From contig JAGLOF010000068.1 in the NCBI GenBank assembly GCA_023139105.1, forward strand, positions 1 to 64,000: 64,000 nucleotides of DNA, written 5' to 3'. Positions 1 to 7,722 of this stretch are shown piece after piece; position 1 is the stretch's first letter; the number at the start of each line of letters is the position of its first letter. The position numbers and the translations under genes were made by a program. The DNA comes from a bacterium (lineage in GTDB: Bacteria; Zhuqueibacterota; QNDG01; JAGLOF01). The notes under the pieces were generated by a model. That model ran no database searches. It was not told where the DNA came from and saw nothing but the letters and a program-made list of their open reading frames with translations.

Positions 1-14
1 ATGCTTTTATCGGA

Positions 15-122
15 GATCTTCATTCATTTTAGTTCGGAATGAAGATCCCCTGTAGGAGCATCAGGGGATGACATTTTCATTAAGGCAGTTTATCAACAGG
101 CTCGGGCGACCAGCGGTCGCCC
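15..122. other. Hairpins at left edge, downstream of the sorted secreted protein
   Basis: Three inverted repeats are visible: an 11-bp perfect stem (15-25 with 37-47), CCCCTG/CAGGGG (47-52 with 62-67), and GGGCGACC-AGC-GGTCGCCC (104-122). The last lies about 45 bases beyond the stop of the minus-strand gene at 167 and could terminate it, but no strong U tract follows on that strand. The first two may belong to a gene outside the window. Nothing else is seen in 1-166. Confidence 0.35.
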
Positions 123-166
123 CTGAATTCAATTTAACATAATTTTTACACTTTAACCTTTACACA

Positions 167-1306
167 CTACCGCACCAGCATCACCTTCTGTGTCCTCATC
201 ACATCACCGGCCTGCAGCATCAGGAAGTACACGCCGCTGGGCGCGTTGATTCCAGATTCAGACTGACCGTTCCAGTGAATGGAGTAGACCCCGGCGGTCT
301 TGTGCTCACCTTGAACGATGGTCTGCACATGCCGGCCGCGGATATCCACTACTTTCAACAGAACCGACAAATCCTCGGCCAGTTCATACTGAATCTTGGT
401 GGCCGGATTGAAGGGATTAGGATAGACGGGTTTGAGCACAGTTTCTGTAGGCACATCATCCAATGTAATATTGATCACATCCAACACAGTCACATTGCCT
501 TCAAAATCCACATCAGAGAGGCGATAGGAATAGGTCTGGCCGCCTTCAACAGCCTCATCAATAAAATCATACATTGTCTGTTCAGAGGTATTGCCCTGTC
601 CCAGTAGCTCGTTATCTGTAAGGCAAGAGGCAACAGGCAGCCATTCTGCTCCATCGGCTTTACGTTCTATAATGTATCCGGTATTATTGGTTTCACTTTC
701 CGTTACCCAATTTAGCATAACGGCAGCGCCTTGCTGATGGGCAGAAAAGGAAGCGAGAGAGACTGGTAAAGAAGCATCAGTCACATTGTCCACCACAAAA
801 TGGTCGCACCACAGTGTAATACCCAATGAGCTGGCCGGGTTTTCCTCCAGAGTCACCTCATCCACTTGAAGAAAATCAGGGCTTATAGTCACAAAGCCTG
901 CATTACGAACCAATGAAAAAGCATAGGGTGATCCAGTCACCTGCACGCCATCTTTATACCCTTTTACCACCCAATCTGTGACAGTGATTGTAGTTAAAAG
1001 ATCAATGCTTTTAAAGTCAAAAAGCCAACTGTCTCTATGGGTTATGGTGATTTTAACCGTAGCAAGAGGTAATGCGTTATCGCCAAATTGAAATTCTCGT
1101 GGAAAATCTTTATCTACCATAAAAGCATGGGTGGATCTCCCACCTGCGGTAGTCAAAGTGAAAGGATATCCATCCTCGGTAAAAGTCAACGGACTTGAAT
1201 AATACGTATCACCAGCTGGATCAAATGCGTCAAATCCAATCACAGTCTGAGAATACAGGGGTAGACTAACCACCAACAAACAGATGGTAACAAATAACTT
1301 CTTCAT
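167..1306 (-). CDS. Secreted protein with C-terminal YPNPFN (type IX-like) sorting domain
   Basis: 379 residues. A signal peptide covers about residues 1-20 (MKKLF, hydrophobic core, SLPLYSQ). The body (about 20-180) is an all-beta-looking segment I do not recognise. Residues 185-280 contain a FnIII/Ig-like stretch (LNWVTESETNNTGYIIER), common in secreted FCB proteins. The last ~85 residues form the FlgD-like or type A sorting domain, starting at VYPNPFNPATKIQYEL and ending in QKVMLVR. In Bacteroidetes such tails direct export through the type IX system; in related FCB phyla the same fold is widespread, though the route is less studied. The gene stands alone, with a long AT-rich upstream region. 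Ligand and role are unknown. The domain calls are from motif recognition. Confidence 0.85.
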   Translation of the reverse strand: MKKLFVTICLLVVSLPLYSQTVIGFDAFDPAGDTYYSSPLTFTEDGYPFTLTTAGGRSTHAFMVDKDFPREFQFGDNALPLATVKITITHRDSWLFDFKSIDLLTTITVTDWVVKGYKDGVQVTGSPYAFSLVRNAGFVTISPDFLQVDEVTLEENPASSLGITLWCDHFVVDNVTDASLPVSLASFSAHQQGAAVMLNWVTESETNNTGYIIERKADGAEWLPVASCLTDNELLGQGNTSEQTMYDFIDEAVEGGQTYSYRLSDVDFEGNVTVLDVINITLDDVPTETVLKPVYPNPFNPATKIQYELAEDLSVLLKVVDIRGRHVQTIVQGEHKTAGVYSIHWNGQSESGINAPSGVYFLMLQAGDVMRTQKVMLVR

Positions 1307-1523
1307 GGCAACCTCCCTTGTGGATTAATAAAACACAAAATGCTCTAAGACCATTACTTCTCAGTATATCCTATTTAAGGAATACACCCCCCCCCTCTAC
1401 ATACACCAATTTACATAATATAGTATCTAAAAAACAACTTTGCAATAATAATATTCCTAGTCAACATTTTAAATTTAAACCTAAAGTTAACCTTATATTT
1501 CAAAACCTTAGTTAACCCCAATT
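1307..1523. other. AT-rich upstream region without a gene
   Basis: This region lies upstream of the minus-strand sorted-protein gene. It is strongly AT-rich with a run of nine C at about 1387-1395. A 65-codon plus-strand reading frame here (1318-1515) has low-complexity composition, lacks a Shine-Dalgarno sequence and shows no recognisable motif, so I treat it as non-coding. It should contain the promoter of 167-1306, but I cannot place it. Confidence 0.4.
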
Positions 1524-1561
1524 AAAAAAAACCCTGTCAGGGCTCAAGGCCCTGACAGGGT
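1524..1561 (-). terminator. Rho-independent terminator of malic enzyme gene
   Basis: A perfect 13-bp stem ACCCTGTCAGGGC (1531-1543) with GCCCTGACAGGGT (1549-1561) encloses the loop TCAAG. On the minus strand it is followed by seven U (1524-1530). It lies about 30 bases after the stop of the malic enzyme gene. Confidence 0.9.
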
Positions 1562-1592
1562 TGACTAATTCAATTACGACAAAAAAATCTTA

Positions 1593-3047
1593 TTACTTCA
1601 CCGCATCAATAGCCTTGGCCAATGCCTCTTCCAGCATTTCAATTGGTGGAGTCTCAATGAAATTTTCCTTCATGAGATGATCAATCATGGCGCGAGTTTC
1701 ATGCACATCGGCCAGAGTTTTCTGATAGACTTCTTCACGGGTCATATCAAGTCTGGCAACACCTTCTTCAATGGCCATCATTGCTACATCAGCTGCTTCA
1801 TGGGCAAAAACTTCAGTCTCATCCATGGTAGGCATGATATAATCCGGGCTAAGGCCTTTTTTCTGAGCAAAATTGGCAACGGCATAAGCCGCGGCAATGG
1901 CCATCTTATCCGTCACCTTGCGGGCACGGACGAGTAATGCGCCCTTCAGGATACCCGGAAAACCGAGGGAATTATTAACCTGGTTGGGGAAATCACCACG
2001 ACCTGTGGCTACAATGTAGGCACCAGCTTCTTTGGCTGCATATGGATATATTTCAGGGACAGGATTGGCGCAGACAAAGACAATAGGTTTGTCGCCCATG
2101 GCCTGAATCCATTCCGGTTTAACCACATCCGGACCGGGTTTGGACAGAGCTATAAGAACATCAGCACCTTTTATGGCCTCCGGTACTGTGTCAAATTTAT
2201 TGGGATTAGTCTTTTCACACAATTCCCATTTGCGATAAAAGCGCTTATCGGCTTTGATGTCGTCACGACCGGTATGCAAACCGCCTTTGGAATCAAACAG
2301 CACCATCTTGCGTGGATCACCACCGGCGGTGATAATCAGACGGGCGATGGTGGTATTGGAAGCACCGGCACCGTAAAACACAATCTTGGCTTGATCCAGA
2401 GGTTTATCGACAACACGAAGCGCATTAATCAAACCGGCCAGGGTTACACAACCTGTGCCCTGGGCATCATCATGCCATACGGGAATATCACACTCTTCGC
2501 GTAATGTATCGAGAACTTTATAACAATTGGGTTGAGAAATATCTTCCAGGTTTATTGCACCAAAACTGGGTTGCAGCATTTTCACGAATTCAATAATCTT
2601 GTCAGGATCATGTTCACCTTTGTCATTATAACTATCAACACACAGGGCAACACCATCAACACCGCCAAGATATTTCATCAAATAGGCTTTGCCTTCCATC
2701 ACACCCAGGCCGCCGGGAGGCGTACAGTCACCGTCACCTAGAACACGGGTTGAATCAGATACAACGGCTACCAAATTACCGCGATTAGACAGATCAAAGG
2801 AGGCATCATTATTTTCACGGATGCTGGTTGAAACCTTGGATACACCCGGTGTGTACCATACATTAAACCAGTTGAAGCCATAAATGCCGGCCTTAGGAAT
2901 GGTCATTGACTTGCCGCCATAAAATTTATGGGCTTCATACGACAGCTCTTTTAGGAAAAAAGTCTTTCCTTTGGCAATCTGTTCTTGAGTAAAATTTTCG
3001 GGAAATAAATCGTCCAGATTGGACATGGAAAGGTCAATCTTCGCCAT
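1593..3047 (-). CDS. NAD(P)-dependent malic enzyme (decarboxylating)
   Basis: 484 residues. Oxidative decarboxylation of malate to pyruvate in the cytoplasm. The N-terminal malic domain shows VWYTPGVSKV, then VAVVSDSTRVLGDGD and VMEGKAYLMKYLGGVDGV carrying the catalytic Lys region, and WHDDAQGTG for metal and substrate binding. The C-terminal NAD-binding domain begins near residue 215 (IVFYGAGASNTTIARL) and contains FVCANPVPEI, ATGRGDFPNQVNN and LGFPGILKGALL, all typical of bacterial and archaeal short malic enzymes. The stretch between TRVLG and VMEGKA reads DGDCTPPGGLG instead of the usual GxGNIGPxAGxP. A strong Shine-Dalgarno (GGAGG, 5 bases before ATG) fixes the start. It is monocistronic and ends in its own terminator. 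Cofactor preference cannot be read from sequence alone. Confidence 0.93.
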   Translation of the reverse strand: MAKIDLSMSNLDDLFPENFTQEQIAKGKTFFLKELSYEAHKFYGGKSMTIPKAGIYGFNWFNVWYTPGVSKVSTSIRENNDASFDLSNRGNLVAVVSDSTRVLGDGDCTPPGGLGVMEGKAYLMKYLGGVDGVALCVDSYNDKGEHDPDKIIEFVKMLQPSFGAINLEDISQPNCYKVLDTLREECDIPVWHDDAQGTGCVTLAGLINALRVVDKPLDQAKIVFYGAGASNTTIARLIITAGGDPRKMVLFDSKGGLHTGRDDIKADKRFYRKWELCEKTNPNKFDTVPEAIKGADVLIALSKPGPDVVKPEWIQAMGDKPIVFVCANPVPEIYPYAAKEAGAYIVATGRGDFPNQVNNSLGFPGILKGALLVRARKVTDKMAIAAAYAVANFAQKKGLSPDYIMPTMDETEVFAHEAADVAMMAIEEGVARLDMTREEVYQKTLADVHETRAMIDHLMKENFIETPPIEMLEEALAKAIDAVK

Positions 3048-3433
3048 TGCATCCTCCTATAGAGTGTGATGGGACTGCTCCCGCTATCCGGACGCACCGG
3101 TAGCGGATCGATTTAATTGCTTGTGCTCATGAGAAAACATTTGGATGGAATGTGCCCAAGAGCTGCCGCCGGTTCCCGGAGGCTTTTCATCAGCAAACTT
3201 CGATAATGAGAATCCACATGACTGCTACTTTTCAAGTAAAAAAATTACAACCACGACCACCGCTAAACAATCAAACTATTGAATAGTCTCGTGCAGTCAG
3301 TCAATCCGGAGCCGTGGCGAAGATGTCATACTATAATTACATGAAACAATAAATAATCTGCCCGATACACAAAATACCGGGCAGACGATGTTCAGAATTT
3401 AATGCGAAAAAATCTAAAAATCAAGAAGAGAAA
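3048..3433. other. Intergenic region upstream of malic enzyme
   Basis: 386 bases with no credible gene. Apart from the malic-enzyme ribosome binding site at its left edge and a weak hairpin at 3358-3384, I see no clear operator or riboswitch. It should contain the malic enzyme promoter (minus strand). Confidence 0.4.
3358..3384 (-). terminator. Possible terminator after degenerate receiver gene
   Basis: CTGCCCG (3358-3364) pairs with CGGGCAG (3378-3384) around a 13-base loop, about 50 bases downstream of the 3434-3808 stop. The sequence that follows on the minus strand is AT-rich (ATTATTTATT) but is not a clean U tract. Confidence 0.4.
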
Positions 3434-3808
3434 TTAACTCAGTAAAGTTTGTACTTTTTCAACTACAACAGCGACCTCTGCAGGTCTGGATAAATAGGCA
3501 TCAACAAATAGATCTCCTGAACCTGCGCGAGAGCTGAAATCAAGTCCTGTCAGCTCATCAATGCCTGAAATCATTACAACGGGAATATCCACATTTGTCT
3601 TTATCCATTTGGCCAAACGGAATCCCGAACCCAAATCTTCCAGCATGGCAGCTGTCACTACCAGGTCAGGGGCGTTTGAAGTTGCCGCAGCAATGGCCTC
3701 ATTTGCCGTCTCATAAATCACCGGAGAAATGTCCGTCCCTTTAAAAGCAGAGACTAATTCACCGGCATAGTTAGAATCATTATTTACAATGAAGATTTTT
3801 TTTGACAT
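3434..3808 (-). CDS. Degenerate response-regulator receiver (pseudo-receiver) protein
   Basis: 124 residues with the length and (beta-alpha)5 pattern of a stand-alone receiver: KIFIVNND at beta1, PDLVVTAAML at beta3, IPVVMISG at beta4 and AYLSRPAE at beta5. Every key phosphorylation residue is changed. The acidic pair is Asn-Asn (residues 9-10), the acceptor Asp after PDLVV is Ala, the Thr/Ser position is Ser, and the conserved Lys is Arg. It probably cannot be phosphorylated and may bind a partner constitutively. A GGAG site 7 bases before ATG supports the start. It sits 126 bases downstream of acetate kinase, on the same strand as a histidine kinase that itself has a receiver-like N-terminus, so they may act together. 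Partner unknown. Confidence 0.8.
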   Translation of the reverse strand: MSKKIFIVNNDSNYAGELVSAFKGTDISPVIYETANEAIAAATSNAPDLVVTAAMLEDLGSGFRLAKWIKTNVDIPVVMISGIDELTGLDFSSRAGSGDLFVDAYLSRPAEVAVVVEKVQTLLS

Positions 3809-3934
3809 GGTATTTCTCCTGAATAAACAGGTTCATATATTTTTCAACTGCCATACATAATTAAATATAGCAGCAGATTAATTCATTTTAAACTTCAAAC
3901 CGGAGCCGCCGGGAATACATCGACCTTTTTTATA

Positions 3935-5125
3935 CTATTCGGCATCCAGTATCATCTTGGCCTCAAGGGCAATTGCCAGCTCTTCATTTGTAGGAACCAT
4001 TAATACATGCGTTGGCCCCTTGCTGATTCTCATCTCACCGCGAGTCTCATTTTTACCATCATCCAATTCAACACCCATGAAACCCAATGATTCACAAACC
4101 TGCTTACGCGTTATAGGAGAATTCTCCCCTACTCCGGCAGTAAAAACGATACAGTCAAGACCACCCATTATAGCTGCATATGCACCAATATATTTGGTGA
4201 TTCTTCGGGAATAGTAAATTTGACAGAGCTTTTCTCTTGGTTTCCCGTCAAAATAACCATCTTCAATATGGCGCATATCAGAAAAACCTTGAGTCATGCC
4301 AAACATACCACTCTTTTTATTTAAAATTGTATCCATCTCTTTTGCTGTCAAACCATCCTCTTCCATGATAAACAGAGGGATTGCCGGATCAAGATCACCG
4401 CAGCGTGTACCCATGGCAAGACCTTCCAGGGGCGTAAAACCCATGGAGGTATCAACGGATTTTCCTCCGTCAACAGCAGCAATAGAAGCACCGTTGCCCA
4501 AATGACAGGTAACAATCTTTAAATCTTCAATAGGTGTGCCTATCAATTCAGCAGCCTTATGAGCTACATAGCGATGAGATGTACCATGAAAACCGTAACG
4601 ACGGATGCCTTTTTCTTCATAATATTCATAGGGCAATGCGTAAAGATAGGCTTCGGGTTCCATTGTTTGATGGAAAGCCGTATCAAATACAGCAACCTGA
4701 CGGGCAGCCGGCATAAGCCACAGACTTGCCTGAATACCTAAAATATTCGGAGGATTATGTAAAGGAGCAAATTTGATACAATCCTTGAGTTTCTGTAGTA
4801 CGGCTTCATTGATCAATACTGATCCTGTAAAAGCCTCGGCACCATGTACTACACGATGACCAACGGTGTCAATTTCCGAAGGATCATGAATCTTGCCTAT
4901 TTGAGAATCACACAGAGTCTTAAGTACCAAATCAATGGCTTCCTGATGATCTTTGACAGGCAATACCTCTTTAAGCTTGTCTCCCCCCAGCGGCTCATAT
5001 TTCAGGCTTGCATCTTCATTACCAATTCTATCTACAAGCCCACCGGCCAGCGGATCATCCTGCCCCATATTATAAAGTTGGAATTTAAGGGATGAACTGC
5101 CACAATTAAGCACCAGCACTTTCAT
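3935..5125 (-). CDS. ackA: Acetate kinase
   Basis: 396 residues, full length for the family. Reversible phosphoryl transfer between acetyl phosphate and ADP, giving ATP from acetogenic fermentation or activating acetate. Diagnostic signatures are VLVLNCGSSSLKFQLYN at the N-terminus, GHRVVHGAEAF, FDTAFHQTM, RRYGFHGTSHRYV, HLGNGASIAAVDGG and FTAGVGENSP. The start is supported by GGAG 8 bases upstream. It lies 12 bases downstream of a histidine kinase gene, so the two are very likely co-transcribed. No phosphotransacetylase gene is in the window. The link to a kinase is of interest because acetyl phosphate can phosphorylate receivers (inference). Confidence 0.97.
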   Translation of the reverse strand: MKVLVLNCGSSSLKFQLYNMGQDDPLAGGLVDRIGNEDASLKYEPLGGDKLKEVLPVKDHQEAIDLVLKTLCDSQIGKIHDPSEIDTVGHRVVHGAEAFTGSVLINEAVLQKLKDCIKFAPLHNPPNILGIQASLWLMPAARQVAVFDTAFHQTMEPEAYLYALPYEYYEEKGIRRYGFHGTSHRYVAHKAAELIGTPIEDLKIVTCHLGNGASIAAVDGGKSVDTSMGFTPLEGLAMGTRCGDLDPAIPLFIMEEDGLTAKEMDTILNKKSGMFGMTQGFSDMRHIEDGYFDGKPREKLCQIYYSRRITKYIGAYAAIMGGLDCIVFTAGVGENSPITRKQVCESLGFMGVELDDGKNETRGEMRISKGPTHVLMVPTNEELAIALEAKMILDAE

Positions 5126-5137
5126 TAACGAACTCCT

Positions 5138-6172
5138 TTATGCATGTATATTTGTATGGAAAGGGAGGGAGACAATAAACTGGCTCCCCTGTCCCGGTGC
5201 CGAAATCACGGAAATATTACCACCATGAGCCTCAACAACCGAACGAACAAGAGCCAATCCTAAACCGGCACCCTCCACGTCACTATTTTTTTCTATTCTC
5301 ACAAATGGATGAAAAATGCGTTCCTGGTCCTCATGAGCAATACCGGGACCATCATCCTTTATACTGATTTTAACACTATCTGAGATAACATCAACAATAA
5401 TATCAATTCTACCACCGGATTTATTATACTTGATAGCATTATCCAGCAGGTTGACCAGTATAAGTCTAAGTGCTTTACCATCTCCGGAAACATATACACC
5501 GGATGGACGTCTCAGCCGAATTGCTACATGCGCATCTTGTGCCTTGTCAACCACAGCAGCCAGGGCATCCTCTAAAAGCGGAAGCAGTTCTACCTTTTTA
5601 GATACTATGGGAGAACCATACATGGCTTTTGAGAGTAAAAGCCACTCATCAATAATGCCTGTAAGGGCATCAAGGCGCAGATGCATCCGCTGCAATACCT
5701 TCTCTGCCCTTGAGTCCATGGAACCATAAATTCCACGTTCCAGAGCCATTACCTGTTGAAGTACTGCAATAATCGGCGACTTCATTTCGTGGGCCAGCAG
5801 AGCCGAAAGACCATAACCTGTACCCAGACGGCCAAGACGAGCATCACCTAGTAGCTTTTCAAGTCTTGCACCATGGGCGTCGGGATCAAAGGGAAGCAGC
5901 CAGCAATCCACTGCACCCTGGCTGATCAATTCTGACGCAGAGGAGATATCCGGCGAATCCAGGAGTACTACAACAGGCACATTAACTTTTCTTATAAAAC
6001 CCGTCTTCGCTGTTTTTCCATCTATGAGCCAGGCAGCCGTAGAAGTCTGTTGATTTTGTGAATCGGCTACTGAAAAACCTTGTACATTTAATGCATGCAC
6101 AACTTTTTTCTTGATCGCCGTATCAACAATCTCTACTCCTATTTGCTCACGTGCACCTGTCACCGTAAACAT
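5138..6172 (-). CDS. Sensor histidine kinase with receiver-like N-terminal domain
   Basis: 344 residues, no membrane segment. Residues 1-105 resemble a degenerate receiver (PVVVLLDSPDISSASELISQ then GAVDCWLLPFDP, like the alpha4-beta5 part of receivers). Residues 120-180 are a HisKA dimerisation helix pair with the H-box LLAHEMKSPI. The C-terminus is a HATPase: N-box LLDNAIKYNKSGG, G1 DDGPGIAHEDQERIF, G2 GAGLGLALVRSVVEAHGG. It is thus a soluble kinase that presumably senses through protein contact. AAAGGG directly abuts the ATG at 6172; the GTG three codons on (6163) is better spaced (9 bases) and may be the true start. It precedes ackA in one operon; no intact cognate regulator is adjacent. 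Confidence 0.88.
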   Translation of the reverse strand: MFTVTGAREQIGVEIVDTAIKKKVVHALNVQGFSVADSQNQQTSTAAWLIDGKTAKTGFIRKVNVPVVVLLDSPDISSASELISQGAVDCWLLPFDPDAHGARLEKLLGDARLGRLGTGYGLSALLAHEMKSPIIAVLQQVMALERGIYGSMDSRAEKVLQRMHLRLDALTGIIDEWLLLSKAMYGSPIVSKKVELLPLLEDALAAVVDKAQDAHVAIRLRRPSGVYVSGDGKALRLILVNLLDNAIKYNKSGGRIDIIVDVISDSVKISIKDDGPGIAHEDQERIFHPFVRIEKNSDVEGAGLGLALVRSVVEAHGGNISVISAPGQGSQFIVSLPFHTNIHA

Positions 6173-6290
6173 CCCTTTAATAAAAACAAGATTTTACATA
6201 ATCAACCATAACATAACATCAGAGCGAAGCATACTGCAACACAAATCACCATCAAATTTCATGCCGTTCACATTCAAATTCAATTAAAAT

Positions 6291-6322
6291 CCCGACATCC
6301 GGCACAAGAGCCGAATGTCGGG
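6291..6322 (-). terminator. Terminator of ndk / arcC operon
   Basis: CCCGACATCCGGC (6291-6303) and GCCGAATGTCGGG (6310-6322) form a 13-bp stem on the minus strand (one G-U pair) with a 6-base loop. The minus-strand continuation is AUUUUAAUU. It lies about 20 bases past the ndk stop. Confidence 0.85.
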
Positions 6323-6343
6323 TTAACATCACATAAAAACATA

Positions 6344-6763
6344 TTAACCTACCAGATGCCGTCGTGAAAAGAAAAATCCAATCTCTTCTCTGGCAGACTC
6401 AGCACAGTCTGAAGCATGCACGCTGTTACGGCGCATGGTCTCTCCAAAATCATGCCTTATAGTACCATCACCGGCTTCTTCCGGATTTGTTACACCGACA
6501 AGTCTGCGTATACCTTCAACTGCATCTTCACCTTCAATGACAACTGGGACACAGGGGCCAGAGCTCATAAAAGCCACAAGAGGTTCAAAGAAATATTTAC
6601 CTTCATGCACATAATAGAAGGCGCGTGTCTCTTCGACAGTGAGGTGGATTTGTTCCATTGCCAGGATTTGATATCCGGCTTCCTCAACCCTGTGAAGTAT
6701 CTCACCGGTCAGCAACCTGATAGTTGCATCGGGTTTGATAATAAGCAAAGTCCGCTGTATCAT
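6344..6763 (-). CDS. ndk: Nucleoside diphosphate kinase
   Basis: 139 residues from the ATG at 6763. Transfers the gamma phosphate of ATP to NDPs through a phospho-histidine. Family marks: RTLLIIKPDATIR at the N-terminus, MSSGPCVPVVIEGEDAV, and the active-site region GETMRRNSVHASD, in which His is the phospho-acceptor. A longer frame opens with GTG at 6769, but that codon lies inside the Shine-Dalgarno GGAGGTGAT; the ATG at 6763 is spaced 5 bases from GGAGG and is the better start. The gene begins 13 bases after arcC, so it is the third gene of the COG2403-arcC-ndk operon. Confidence 0.95.
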   Translation of the reverse strand: MIQRTLLIIKPDATIRLLTGEILHRVEEAGYQILAMEQIHLTVEETRAFYYVHEGKYFFEPLVAFMSSGPCVPVVIEGEDAVEGIRRLVGVTNPEEAGDGTIRHDFGETMRRNSVHASDCAESAREEIGFFFSRRHLVG

Positions 6764-6776
6764 TATCACCTCCGGG

Positions 6777-7715
6777 CTAGTTTAATACAATACGGGTACC
6801 AGTCTCGCCTTTCCAGCCTTTGCTGTAATTCTCAACCGATCCGATTAGCACCTCTTTTCCGCCGCCTTCAAGGAACTGAATAGCCGCCTCGATTTTGGGA
6901 CCCATGCTCCCTTTGGGGAACTGATCTTCTTCGAGGTAACGTTTGGCTTCGGCAACGGTCATCCGATCAAATTCTTTTTGATCGGGTTTCCCGAAGTTGA
7001 TGCAGACTTTTTCAACAGCGGTCAGAATGTGATACTGATCAGCACCAACCTCAAGGGCCAGCACTGCCGAGGCACGATCCTTATCAACCACACCATCCAC
7101 ACCTTCATAGGTGCCGTCTTCTTCCACATAAACGGGGATACCGCCACCACCGCAGGCAATAACGATAGCACCATAGTCAACCAGATGCTTTATAATCTCG
7201 CGTTCAACAATCTGAAGTGGTTTTGGTGATGGCACAACGCGGCGCCATCCCCGGTCTGAATCTTTTTTCATGGTCCAGCCCCGCTTGGACTGGATCTCTT
7301 CGACGTCTTTCTCTTTAAAGAAGGGACCGACATACTTGGTGGGATTGAGGATTGACGGATCATCTTTATCCACAACCACCTGTGTCAGAATGGTGACGAC
7401 GTCTGTTTTGATACCTTTGCGATGCAGCATATTCTCAAGACTTTGCTCGATCATATACCCCATACCGCCTTCGGTATCGGCCACCAGCACGCCAAGGGGA
7501 ATCGGCGGTACCAAGTGCCGTGCTTCCTCGACGCGAATCAACGCATTGCCCACTTGAGGGCCATTGCCATGACTCATAATGACTTCATGGCCGGCTTCGA
7601 TCATCTCTACAACACCCTCAAGACTGTGGCGGGTATTGGCAAATTGCTGATTTATATTCCCTTCCTCGAATTCACGAGTGATGGCGTTGCCGCCCAACGC
7701 CACCACTACTTTCAT
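6777..7715 (-). CDS. arcC: Carbamate kinase
   Basis: 312 residues from the ATG at 7715. Makes ATP and carbamate from carbamoyl phosphate and ADP, the last step of fermentative arginine, agmatine, purine or allantoin breakdown. Amino-acid-kinase fold signatures: VVVALGGNAI, VIMSHGNGPQVGN, IACGGGGIPVYVEE, VDKDRASAVLA and FPKGSMGPKIEAAI. A longer frame starts at 7733 and would overlap the upstream stop by 11 bases; the internal ATG at 7715 has TAAGGA just upstream and gives the usual N-terminus MKVVVALGGNA. No arginine deiminase or ornithine carbamoyltransferase is present in the window, so its carbamoyl-phosphate source is unknown. Co-operonic with the COG2403 protein and ndk. Confidence 0.95.
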   Translation of the reverse strand: MKVVVALGGNAITREFEEGNINQQFANTRHSLEGVVEMIEAGHEVIMSHGNGPQVGNALIRVEEARHLVPPIPLGVLVADTEGGMGYMIEQSLENMLHRKGIKTDVVTILTQVVVDKDDPSILNPTKYVGPFFKEKDVEEIQSKRGWTMKKDSDRGWRRVVPSPKPLQIVEREIIKHLVDYGAIVIACGGGGIPVYVEEDGTYEGVDGVVDKDRASAVLALEVGADQYHILTAVEKVCINFGKPDQKEFDRMTVAEAKRYLEEDQFPKGSMGPKIEAAIQFLEGGGKEVLIGSVENYSKGWKGETGTRIVLN

Positions 7716-7722
7716 GGAATCC

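Noticed and set aside
1318-1515. 65-codon plus-strand frame upstream of the sorted protein
   Set aside because: AT-rich, low complexity, no ribosome binding site, no motif.
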